From NCBI RefSeq assembly GCF_004745825.1, contig NZ_SRLA01000002.1, positions 434,001-498,000 of the forward strand: a stretch of DNA of 64,000 bases. Reading direction: 5' to 3'. A program made the translations under genes and the position numbers. How positions within the stretch are numbered: position 1 is the first letter of the stretch; every line of letters begins with the position of its first letter. The notes under the pieces are model-generated. The model did no database searches. It saw nothing but the letters and a program-made list of their open reading frames with translations, and was not told where the DNA came from. The stretch is from Hymenobacter fodinae (GTDB lineage Bacteria > Bacteroidota > Bacteroidia > Cytophagales > Hymenobacteraceae). Shown here in pieces: positions 27,033-35,116 of the stretch.

Positions 27033-29018
27033 ATGACTTATTCTGCCCTCTGCCGCGTGGCAGCTACGGTGGCTGGCACGGGCTGCACCCTGTTGCTGGC
27101 TTGCACTGCCCACCCGCCCGCTGCTACTGTCTCTAGCACCCCCAATAAATTCACGCAGGATGCCACCCTGCGCCAAATTGCCACCGCCCAGGATGAGCGC
27201 AATACCGCAGCTTTGTTGCCTTTCCTGGAGGGGCCCAACGCCTCATATCGCCGTGAGGCTGCGCTGGCGCTAGCTTCGGTGCAGAGCAAAACGGCTACCA
27301 CGGCGCTGCTGGCGCGTCTGCAAGATACGGCGGCACCTGTGCGGCAGGCGGCCGCCTACGCCCTCGGTCAAACCGCCGATTCTACCGCCGAAGCTGGCCT
27401 CGTTAAATACCTGGCGCTGGAAATAGACCCTACGGTGCGTCGCTATGAGCTGGAAGCCTTGGGCCGCTGCACCTCCCGCTCTGGCCTAGCGGCGCTGGTT
27501 CGTTTGCCCTCTGCCCTAACTACTGATACCGCAGCGCTCAGCGGGCAGGCATGGGGCCTCTACCGGGCCGGCCTGCGCGGCCTTACCTCCGAAGCGGCGG
27601 TAACACGATTGGTGCAGTTGCTGGGTCGCACTAATCCCCTCGGGGCGCGGTTGGCCAGTGCCAATGCGTTAGCGCGCACTCGGGGGCTTAACCTAGCTCC
27701 GTATGCTATGGCTATTGGAGCGGCGGCGCAACAAGACCCTCACTACGCTGTGCGTAGCGCCGCCGCTTCTGCGTTGGGCAAAGCTGCCCAAGACCCAGTA
27801 GTGCCTAGCCTGCTGGCCAGCCTGGCCCGCCGCGACCCTGATTACCGGGTGCGGGTAAGCGCCCTGCGGGCCATGAACGCGGCTATGTATGCTCCCGTGA
27901 AGGAAGCCGCCTGGGCCGCTCTCACCGATGCCAACGCGCAGGTAGCCCTTTCGGCCGCCGAGTTCTTTCTGGCATACGCTACCAACGAGCCCGGCTCACT
28001 GTTCTTGGAAAAGGCCGATAAGCTGCCCCAGTGGCGCGTGCGAAGCACCCTTCTGGCTGCCGCCCTCAAGCAGGAAACCACCGGCCGCGAGGCTATTCGG
28101 TCTGCCGTACAGGCCCGCTACGCTGCCGCCACCAGCCCTTATGAGAAAGGGTACTTGCTTAAAGCCTTAGGGGAAGACCCGGCGGCGTTTGAGTTTGTGC
28201 GCCAGGCCACCTTCGCTCCCAATCAGTCTGTAGTGATTGGTACCTATGGCATGGAGGCCTTAGTAGCCATGCGCAATCAGGCTGATTTTCCGGCTAGCCA
28301 GCACGCCGAGTTTGCCCTGACCTTGCGGCAAGCGGTGCTTAGTCAGGATGTAGCCCGCATGGGTATTGCCGCCGAAGCCATTCGCGACCCGAAGCTTGAC
28401 CTGCGCCGCTTGCTGCCTTCCCCCGACTTTTTGGTGGAAGCCCGCGACCGGCTCGTACTGCCCCGTGACCTAGAGGCGTGGCAGTCGTTGCAGCAAACCA
28501 TTGATTACGTGCAGAAGCGCAAAGCCACGCCCGTACCCGTGGCTACTGCCGCCACGCACCCCATCAATTGGGCGCTGGTAGCCGAGCTGCCCGCTACGCA
28601 ACGCGCCGTGGTGCACACAGAAAAAGGTGATATTACGTTGCGCCTATTAGTGGAGGAGGCACCCGGCTCCGTGGCTAGCTTCGTAGAGCTTACGCGTCAG
28701 GGCTTCTACAACGGCCGCAATTTCCACCGCGTGGTACCCAACTTTGTGGCCCAGGGCGGCTGCCCCCGCGGCGACGGCTGGGGTAGCTCAGACTACAACC
28801 TGCGTTCTGAGCTAGGTGACAGACGCTACGGGGAGGGAGCCGTTGGGCTTGCCTCGGCGGGGAAGGACACGGAGAGCTGCCAGTGGTTTATTACCCACGC
28901 ACCTACCCCGCACCTCGACGGACGCTACACCATCTTTGCGCAGGTGGTATCCGGTATGGATGTCGTCAGCCGCCTCGATATAGGCGACCGAATTGATAAG
29001 ATAGAGCTAGTACGCTGA
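27033..29018 (+). CDS. HEAT-repeat lipoprotein with C-terminal cyclophilin domain
   Basis: This 661-residue protein has a lipoprotein signal ending LLLAC (Cys near 24). Residues about 45-480 are alpha-helical HEAT-like repeats, with recurring elements such as YRREAALALASVQSKTATTALLARL, VRQAAAYALGQ and VRSAAASALGKAAQDP. Residues about 520-661 form a cyclophilin-type peptidyl-prolyl isomerase: FYNGRNFHRVVPNFVAQGG (catalytic Arg in FHRV), SCQWFITHAPTPHLDGRYTIFAQVVSGMDVV. The usual Gln and Phe of the active site (QFFI in most cyclophilins) read QWFI. It probably works at the periplasmic face as a folding factor with a protein-docking scaffold; partners are unknown. A palindrome ends the gene. Confidence 0.88.
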   Translation: MTYSALCRVAATVAGTGCTLLLACTAHPPAATVSSTPNKFTQDATLRQIATAQDERNTAALLPFLEGPNASYRREAALALASVQSKTATTALLARLQDTAAPVRQAAAYALGQTADSTAEAGLVKYLALEIDPTVRRYELEALGRCTSRSGLAALVRLPSALTTDTAALSGQAWGLYRAGLRGLTSEAAVTRLVQLLGRTNPLGARLASANALARTRGLNLAPYAMAIGAAAQQDPHYAVRSAAASALGKAAQDPVVPSLLASLARRDPDYRVRVSALRAMNAAMYAPVKEAAWAALTDANAQVALSAAEFFLAYATNEPGSLFLEKADKLPQWRVRSTLLAAALKQETTGREAIRSAVQARYAAATSPYEKGYLLKALGEDPAAFEFVRQATFAPNQSVVIGTYGMEALVAMRNQADFPASQHAEFALTLRQAVLSQDVARMGIAAEAIRDPKLDLRRLLPSPDFLVEARDRLVLPRDLEAWQSLQQTIDYVQKRKATPVPVATAATHPINWALVAELPATQRAVVHTEKGDITLRLLVEEAPGSVASFVELTRQGFYNGRNFHRVVPNFVAQGGCPRGDGWGSSDYNLRSELGDRRYGEGAVGLASAGKDTESCQWFITHAPTPHLDGRYTIFAQVVSGMDVVSRLDIGDRIDKIELVR

Positions 29019-29030
29019 GCACCGTCTCAG

Positions 29031-29073
29031 AACCACAACAGGCCTCCCATAAGTTGGGAGGCCTGTTGTGGTT
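29031..29073. terminator. Long perfect palindrome between HEAT-cyclophilin and beta-helix genes
   Basis: A perfect 19-bp stem with loop TAAGT begins 12 bp past the stop codon and contains an AGGCCT core in each arm. There is no adjoining T-tract. It sits between two convergent genes and may terminate both. Confidence 0.75.
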
Positions 29074-29096
29074 ACATACCGAATGCATTGGTAGTA

Positions 29097-32021
29097 TTAC
29101 TGCTTAACCAAACGTAAGGGCTTGCTGCCGTGGTCTAGGCCTGCCAGCTGCACAAGGTAGGTGCCCTTCGTGAGCCCATTAGAAAGCTGCAAGGTCACTT
29201 CCGTTGCATTGGCTGGTATTGTTTGGGTAAGCACCAGTCGGCCGGTTAGGTCCAGAAGCTGAACCTGCGTTGCGGTGGGCAAGGGGCGAGGCAGCGTCAG
29301 GGTCACCTGCTCAGTAAGCGTGGCGGGGTTCGGGTACACGCTCGCGCTACTTGCTAGGTTTGCGGCGGAGAGCGTCACCGTTTCTACCGCCGAGTACGTG
29401 CTTTTACCATCGATATCTTGCTGTCGCAGGCGGTAGTAGATAAGCTGACCGAACAGATTGGGCTGATCGGTGTAGCTGTACTCGTGGTGCTGCGAGGTAG
29501 TGCCCTGACCTTCTACAAACGCTATTTGCTCCCATTTTTTCGCGTTAGTGCTGCGCTCCAGCCCAAAGCCTTTATTGTGCAGCTCCAGCGCCGTAGCCCA
29601 ACGCAGCAAGACATGGCCGTTGCCGGTAGGAGTGGCCTGAAACCGCACTAGTTCTACTGGCAGCGGCGGCGCCAACGAGCCGAAGGTAAAGACGCTAAAA
29701 TCGCTTATAGGTGCCGCCGACACCACCGAGCCTGCAGCCTGACTGCCACCAAGGCCGCCATTGCCTTCCGTAGCCCAGGCCGAACCTGTATAGCGGGCCA
29801 CCTGCAGGTTGGGCGAGAAGTCTGTAATGCCGCTGCGCGTGCCGTTCTCCCAGAAGAGGCGTACCTGCACGTTGTCGGTTCCGGCCGTTCTGTTCAGGTT
29901 CCAGTACTCCACGCGGCTCACCGTCCGCAGAGGAGCAGTTAGATCTGCGCTAGAATAGGCCGTAGGGAAGTACTCCGCCGTGAAGCTGCTTGCCGCATTG
30001 GCTGGCGCCGTAATGCCCAAGCGGGCCCAGTACGTGTCTTTTCCAATGGGGAAAACGAAGGCGGTGTTTCCTATTTTCTGCACGGGGCCATTCACGAAGG
30101 AACTGCTGTTGCCAGCTGTACTGGTAGCGCCGGGCAAAATGGTCAGCAGGTTAGTCGCCGTGGAATTGATGAAGCCATTAGTTAGCGTTAGGTTACCATC
30201 AATCTGGAGCGGAGAACCTAGCGTTAGTACTTTGCCTGCCCCATTCAAGGTGAGGTTTTGAATGGTGGTGGGCGAGCCAGAATTGGTTAGGGCCAACGAT
30301 TTCGTGATGACCACATCCTGATCATACATGGCTGCAAAGACGTGTACCGTTCCGTTCTCGGTTACCAGGTTTACTCCTTTTTGCAGGCAAGCAATGGGCC
30401 CCGGAGTAGGGCAAAACCGGTCAACGTTCAAAAACGACATATCACCCTGAAAACCAGGAGTAGTGGTGGCATCGGTGCGCGAGTTAAGGAATGGGGAGTA
30501 GGTAATTAAGCCGGTGGGCTCAAAGGCCGAAAGCGCCCCAAAGCCCGACGGACCGCCCAGCGTAACTACTGCGCCATTCATTCCGCTCGCACCCCGCACG
30601 GCGCTAAAGGAGTTAGAACCCAGCCAGTTCAGGCCTGCTTCTACCACGTTGGTGAGGTTCACGGCCCGCAGCGCCGTAGCGCAGCTATCAATGCGGTTGT
30701 TGCGGATGCTGTCGTTGACGGAAACCACCCCCGTATTCCGGTCGATGTCGAAGAATGGGGTGTTATCGGTGGTAGTGGTGGCGGGCCTGTCTTGCACTTG
30801 CACACCGCGCTGACACTGGGCAATGATGTTGTTGAAAACCTTATTGTTGGCCCCTTCCAGCACCACGCCAAACCCGTTGTTTTCAAACAGCGAGCTACCA
30901 AAGGTCGACAAGTAACCCCGCACGGTGTTCCCCTGAATAAATGCGCCTCCCGTCAGCAAGTCTCCGGTTATGCCTCCTCCAGTGCTGATTACCTTTCTGT
31001 CGCGGTCAACGAAGGCAATACCAGCGTTATCAAACGTAATATTAGTAGGCTGGCCTAGCCCCCGCGCGATGTAGTTGTTGCGCACCACAAAGCTGCCGGG
31101 GCCGTTGCCTAGGCCAGTACCAGTGCAGGCCTTAAGCTCCATGCCGTTCGAGGCGTTGTCGCGGATGAAGTTGCCCTCAATGAGCGCAGCAGAGGTGGTA
31201 TAAGTGCCACCAGTTCGCTCTCCGGCCGCCCCCAGCACGGCCAGGGCCGCCCCAATGTTTTGGGTAAACTGGCACCCCCGAATTACTAGGCCACTTACGC
31301 TGCCATCGTTCACGTCTAGGCCACCCCGGCGGTTCTGCTCAAACCGGCTGTCTTCAATGAGGATGTTTCGCTTGTGGCCGTTCACCAAGAAGAGCCCCCG
31401 GCCAGCTCCGGTGCTATTGGTATTCGGAGACAATGCATTCTGGGCTGCGCGCACCCGTCTGAAGGTCAGGTTTTGCGCTCCGCCTAGGCAATTCCAGAAA
31501 ATGCCGGTGTGTCGGTTTGAAACCGCCTCTACGTCTTCTACCACAAAGTTGCTGGTGGCGCTACCCGTAGTAAGAATGCCATAATCGTAATTGCGCACCG
31601 TAAACTTAGAAAGCATGACTGGGCTATTGGCGCCGCCCGAGGTGGTTACCAAGAACCCCGCTACGTCCGTTTGAGCTCCGCCGGGCGCTAGGCCACCATC
31701 GAAAATAGTAGCACTGCCCGGCGCGGCTGTAGCTGTGCCCGCACCCCGGAGGCTAACGTTTTTGTCTAGCACCACACGTTCTGAGTAGGTGCCGGCATCA
31801 ATGAAAATGGTAGAATTAGCTGTGGCGGCGCGCAGGGCGGCGCCTACCGTGGCAAAGGGGGCACTGCTACTGCCCGTGCCAGAAACATCATTGCCAGGAG
31901 CGGTGGTGTACGTATCACCCGTCGTGGTGAGGTCGTTAACGTACAGATTTTGAGCAGTAACTGTTGCCTGTAGTCCAGGCAGCAGCAGTCCTGCGGCAAG
32001 CAGAAGTACTGATTGATTCAT
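29097..32021 (-). CDS. Parallel beta-helix protein with type IX secretion tag
   Basis: The ATG at 32021 gives MNQSVLLLAAGLLLPGLQATVTAQ, a good signal peptide; the frame's earlier start at 32063 is less likely. The mature protein (about 950 residues) begins with a Disaggregatase/pectate-lyase-like right-handed beta-helix (SAPFATVGAALRAATANSTIFIDAGTYSERVVLDKNVSLRG, then NSPVMLSKFTVRNYDYGIL and similar coils). Its later part is beta-sandwich-like. The last 80 or so residues match the type IX sorting domain (SVYPNPATLTEQVTLTL, VQLLDLTGRLVLT, KGTYLVQLA). It is thus expected to be exported across the outer membrane and cell-anchored or released. No catalytic residues could be assigned. Confidence 0.88.
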   Translation of the reverse strand: MNQSVLLLAAGLLLPGLQATVTAQNLYVNDLTTTGDTYTTAPGNDVSGTGSSSAPFATVGAALRAATANSTIFIDAGTYSERVVLDKNVSLRGAGTATAAPGSATIFDGGLAPGGAQTDVAGFLVTTSGGANSPVMLSKFTVRNYDYGILTTGSATSNFVVEDVEAVSNRHTGIFWNCLGGAQNLTFRRVRAAQNALSPNTNSTGAGRGLFLVNGHKRNILIEDSRFEQNRRGGLDVNDGSVSGLVIRGCQFTQNIGAALAVLGAAGERTGGTYTTSAALIEGNFIRDNASNGMELKACTGTGLGNGPGSFVVRNNYIARGLGQPTNITFDNAGIAFVDRDRKVISTGGGITGDLLTGGAFIQGNTVRGYLSTFGSSLFENNGFGVVLEGANNKVFNNIIAQCQRGVQVQDRPATTTTDNTPFFDIDRNTGVVSVNDSIRNNRIDSCATALRAVNLTNVVEAGLNWLGSNSFSAVRGASGMNGAVVTLGGPSGFGALSAFEPTGLITYSPFLNSRTDATTTPGFQGDMSFLNVDRFCPTPGPIACLQKGVNLVTENGTVHVFAAMYDQDVVITKSLALTNSGSPTTIQNLTLNGAGKVLTLGSPLQIDGNLTLTNGFINSTATNLLTILPGATSTAGNSSSFVNGPVQKIGNTAFVFPIGKDTYWARLGITAPANAASSFTAEYFPTAYSSADLTAPLRTVSRVEYWNLNRTAGTDNVQVRLFWENGTRSGITDFSPNLQVARYTGSAWATEGNGGLGGSQAAGSVVSAAPISDFSVFTFGSLAPPLPVELVRFQATPTGNGHVLLRWATALELHNKGFGLERSTNAKKWEQIAFVEGQGTTSQHHEYSYTDQPNLFGQLIYYRLRQQDIDGKSTYSAVETVTLSAANLASSASVYPNPATLTEQVTLTLPRPLPTATQVQLLDLTGRLVLTQTIPANATEVTLQLSNGLTKGTYLVQLAGLDHGSKPLRLVKQ

Positions 32022-32345
32022 AGCAAACGTAGGAGAAACGGTGATGCTTGTCCTGGGAGCCAAGCACCTCAGGTGAGAAAAAATACATCCATCAATTGCC
32101 TGCTCAAGCAGCGCTGCGCATACCTCCTGCCTTGTGAGGTCATGCTCCGTCGTTCTAAGGATAAGGTATCTATAATCGACTCAGTAAGTAAAAGATTTTC
32201 ATAATAAATTAGCTTATGTCAAGATGATGTTGCTGGTACGAGTGGCTCCATCAACTTGTTTACTCTTACCGCCATAAAAAAGGCCTAACTCTTCAGTAAG
32301 AGCTAGGCCTGTATACCGTGGTAGCAGTCAGCTGAGGCGACTGCC
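32022..32345. other. Intergenic region upstream of beta-helix gene (324 bp)
   Basis: The stretch is AT-rich near 32150-32230. It should contain the promoter of the leftward beta-helix gene, but I see no clean TTTG-N19-TAnnTTTG pair. The only defined element is the terminator hairpin at 32275-32310 for the cupin gene. No small gene is evident. Confidence 0.5.
32275..32310 (-). terminator. Intrinsic terminator of the cupin gene
   Basis: The minus strand reads a stem AGGCCTAGCTCTT / AAGAGTTAGGCCT (one bulge or mismatch) followed by a run of six T. This lies 36 bp downstream of the cupin stop codon. Confidence 0.82.
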
Positions 32346-32687
32346 TTAATTTTCGTCGCGCCCGTGTACTTGGGCCGGGGGAGAGGTGGCCTCCACTGCC
32401 GTGAACGACTCCAAGATTTTGTACGTGTGCGAAGCGCCTTTGGGCACCACCCAAGAGTTGCCGGGCTCTAGCAATACCATTTGGCCCTCAATGTGCAGCT
32501 CGGCCCGTCCTTGCAGCACGTAACCTACTGTTTCATATGGCCGCACAGAGGGCTCCTTAGCCTCAGCCGGCGACTCGTTTTCCCACATGCGCATAGCCAC
32601 GTGCTTACCCGAGGCCAGGTATTTTTCGCCTTCGGCCCCTTTGGGTGAGTGCCGGGAATCAACTTTCGTGATGGTCGTATCAGACAT
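32346..32687 (-). CDS. Cupin domain protein
   Basis: This 113-residue single-domain protein has the two cupin motifs: VRPYETVGYVLQGRAELHIEG (motif 1, with the usual G-x-E/L strand) and LLEPGNSWVVPKGASHTYKI (motif 2, with P-x-G-x-x-H). Only some of the metal-binding residues of active cupins are obvious. The N-terminal KVDSRHSPKGAEGEKYLASGKHVAMRMWE resembles small Bacteroidota cupins of unknown substrate. It is transcribed alone, divergent from cysE. Confidence 0.82.
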   Translation of the reverse strand: MSDTTITKVDSRHSPKGAEGEKYLASGKHVAMRMWENESPAEAKEPSVRPYETVGYVLQGRAELHIEGQMVLLEPGNSWVVPKGASHTYKILESFTAVEATSPPAQVHGRDEN

Positions 32688-32868
32688 GATGCCGATGGTT
32701 AGGTAAATGGAAGGGAACTGCTAGGCTAACGCAAAGTCATCCGTAGCGGTTGCTCCCGAGGCCAGGCGTAAACCTTCCGCACTGTTGGCAGTTGCTGACT
32801 GGGTCTAGGCCTATATATTTCGGCCCTTGGCGCGTTTTGGTGCCGCCACATTTGTAGTTACTCCTTGC

Positions 32869-33699
32869 ATGTCACACGATGCATTCATTCAGGCGCTAGC
32901 TCAGGCGCATCAGCAGGCTGCCGCTCCCTTACCCGGTCCTGGCTTCTGCCTGCTCGCCGAGCAGCTCCTCAATCTGTTGTTTCCGGAGCGGGCCGAGCGC
33001 CCTTTGCGCAATGCTGATGCGGTAGCGGCCACGCTGGGCATTTGGCAAGATGATCTGACGACCTTATTGTTAGCCGTGCAAACACCTCAGCCCGCCGCTG
33101 AGCTAGCCGCCGACTGTGTAGCTAATCTGCCCATACTGCGCGATATGCTGCTGCTGGATGCTGAGGCTATTGTGGCCGCCGACCCCGCCGCGGAAGGTAT
33201 TACGGAAGTGGTAGCCACCTACCCCGGTTTCTATGCCATAGCCCTGCACCGCTTCGCCCACGGCTTGTACCAGCGCGGTGTGCCTCGCGTGCCCCGCTTG
33301 CTCAGTGAGTATGCCCACCAGCGGACCGGCATCGATATTCACCCGGGAGCCCGCATTGGTCGGTCGTTCTGCATCGACCACGGCACCGGCATTGTCATTG
33401 GGGAAACAGCCGTTATTGGAGCCCACGCTAAGATATTTCAAGGGGTTACACTGGGTGCTCTGAGCGTGGCCAAGCACTTGCAGGGCATTAAGCGTCACCC
33501 TACCATCGAAGATCATGTGGTGATTTACGCTGGGGCTACTATTTTGGGCGGCAATACGGTGGTTGGGAGCCACAGCATCATCGGTGGCAACGTGTGGCTT
33601 ACTGAGAGCGTGCCTTCCCACTCAAGGGTGTATCACCGGGCGCAGATTCAGGTAACCCGCGCCGAAGACCCGGCCGCCGACATTTCATTTTCTATTTAA
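32869..33699 (+). CDS. cysE: Serine O-acetyltransferase
   Basis: The ATG at 32869 ([14 protein letters not shown]) gives 276 residues; the longer frame begins with a TTG. The N-terminal helical domain is followed by left-handed beta-helix hexapeptide repeats: [46 protein letters not shown] and [34 protein letters not shown]. The catalytic His lies in [11 protein letters not shown]. It transfers acetyl from acetyl-CoA to L-serine, giving O-acetylserine for cysteine synthesis. Cysteine synthase follows 87 bp downstream, consistent with a cysEK unit. Confidence 0.93.
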   Translation: MSHDAFIQALAQAHQQAAAPLPGPGFCLLAEQLLNLLFPERAERPLRNADAVAATLGIWQDDLTTLLLAVQTPQPAAELAADCVANLPILRDMLLLDAEAIVAADPAAEGITEVVATYPGFYAIALHRFAHGLYQRGVPRVPRLLSEYAHQRTGIDIHPGARIGRSFCIDHGTGIVIGETAVIGAHAKIFQGVTLGALSVAKHLQGIKRHPTIEDHVVIYAGATILGGNTVVGSHSIIGGNVWLTESVPSHSRVYHRAQIQVTRAEDPAADISFSI

Positions 33700-33786
33700 A
33701 CGTCTTTTCACAGGGGGCACCCAAGACATTATGGGCGCTAGGCCTGTTCCTGACTTTTGCCACTCCCTAAACCTCCAACCAACCTC

Positions 33787-34707
33787 ATGAAAGCTACTTC
33801 CATTCTGGATACGATTGGCAACACGCCGTTGCTGCGTCTCAACCGTCTTTTCGCCCACCGCCCCGATGTGGAGGTGTGGGTGAAGCTGGAGCGTGCTAAC
33901 CCCGGTGGCAGCATTAAAGACCGCATTGCCCTTTCTATGATTGAGCAGGCCGAGAAAGATGGCTTATTAACCAAAGACTCTCTGATTGTAGAGCCCACCT
34001 CCGGCAACACAGGGGTAGGCCTAGCGATGGTGGCTGCCGTGAAGGGCTACAAGCTCACTCTGGTTATGCCCGAGAGTATGTCAATTGAGCGGCGGCGTCT
34101 GATGGCGGCGTACGGCGCCAACTTAGAGCTTACCCCCCGCGAGAAAGGCATGAAAGGAGCTATTGAAAAGGCCGGCGAAATTGTGCGCGACACCCCCGGC
34201 GCCTGGATGCCCATGCAGTTCGAAAATCCCGCCAACATCCGGGTGCACGCCGAAACTACGGCCCAAGAGATCCTGCGCGACATGCCCGAGGGGTTTGACT
34301 TTCACATTACGGGCGTGGGTACCGGCGGCCACATTACGGCCGTGACTGAGGTGCTGAAGCCCCTGTTTCCGCGCATGAAGACCTTCGCCGTGGAGCCGGA
34401 GCTCTCTCCTGTTATCAGCGGAGGCGCGCCAGGTCCTCACCCTATTCAAGGCATTGGGGCAGGCTTCATTCCTGCCAACTTGCACACTGATATCTTGGAT
34501 GGCACCATTCAGGTTAGCCAGCAAGAGGCATTTGATATGGCCCGCCGTGCTGCCCGCGAAGAAGGTATCTTTATGGGTGTATCGTCGGGCGCCTCGTTGG
34601 CTGCCGTCGCTAAAAAACTCGATGAGGTTCCGCAAGGAGGCCGCGTACTCACTTTTTGCTACGACACCGGTGAGCGGTATCTATCGGTTGAGGGCTTATT
34701 TGTATAA
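33787..34707 (+). CDS. cysK: Cysteine synthase (O-acetylserine sulfhydrylase)
   Basis: The ATG at 33787 gives [18 protein letters not shown], the standard N-terminus, and 306 residues in all. The PLP Lys lies in [16 protein letters not shown]. The substrate loop is [20 protein letters not shown], and the phosphate-binding loop is [17 protein letters not shown]. The enzyme replaces the acetyl group of O-acetylserine with sulfide. The sequence resembles CysK more than CysM, though the two cannot be fully separated by eye. With cysE it makes a two-gene cysteine pathway. Confidence 0.93.
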   Translation: MKATSILDTIGNTPLLRLNRLFAHRPDVEVWVKLERANPGGSIKDRIALSMIEQAEKDGLLTKDSLIVEPTSGNTGVGLAMVAAVKGYKLTLVMPESMSIERRRLMAAYGANLELTPREKGMKGAIEKAGEIVRDTPGAWMPMQFENPANIRVHAETTAQEILRDMPEGFDFHITGVGTGGHITAVTEVLKPLFPRMKTFAVEPELSPVISGGAPGPHPIQGIGAGFIPANLHTDILDGTIQVSQQEAFDMARRAAREEGIFMGVSSGASLAAVAKKLDEVPQGGRVLTFCYDTGERYLSVEGLFV

Positions 34708-34715
34708 GATTCCTT

Positions 34716-34782
34716 CTAGGCCAGTAAAACGGGCAAGGCTCTTCACATAATGTGGGGAGCCTTGCTCGTTTTACTGGCCTAG
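34716..34782. terminator. Very long palindrome downstream of cysK
   Basis: A 26-bp stem with a single G-T wobble encloses a 15-nt loop. Its outer arms read CTAGGCC and GGCCTAG. It begins nine bases after the cysK stop codon and lacks an external T-tract. It probably ends the cysEK transcript. Confidence 0.75.
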
Positions 34783-34835
34783 GGCTCTGCGTAGTTGTAG
34801 CTCACCGTAAAGCGGAGTCAATAAGCCCAAAAACA

Positions 34836-34865
34836 AAAAAGCCTAACCGTAAGGTTAGGCTTTTT
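34836..34865 (-). terminator. Intrinsic terminator of the tRNA-Ala gene
   Basis: The minus strand reads AAAAAGCCTAACC-TTAC-GGTTAGGC followed by TTTTTT, a compact rho-independent terminator directly after the tRNA. Confidence 0.85.
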
Positions 34866-34874
34866 AAACGGGAG

Positions 34875-34948
<74 letters not shown>

Positions 34949-35060
34949 GTTTGTTGAGTACCGCCCGCCGGTTGCGTTTGGTGTGACAAAAGTACTGCGC
35001 GTTTTTGAATCTGCAAGAGATACGCTCAAAAAAACGCAAAAAATATGTCGCCAAGACCAT

Positions 35061-35099
35061 AAAAAAAGTGGGCTGACAATGCTGTCAGCCCACTTTTTA
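35061..35099. terminator. Intrinsic terminator of TonB receptor 1
   Basis: A 16-bp stem AAAAAGTGGGCTGACA / TGTCAGCCCACTTTTT with loop ATGC follows the stop of the leftward receptor gene. On the minus strand a T-run follows the GC-rich stem. Confidence 0.88.
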
Positions 35100-35116
35100 A
35101 GAGTTAACCAGTTGGC

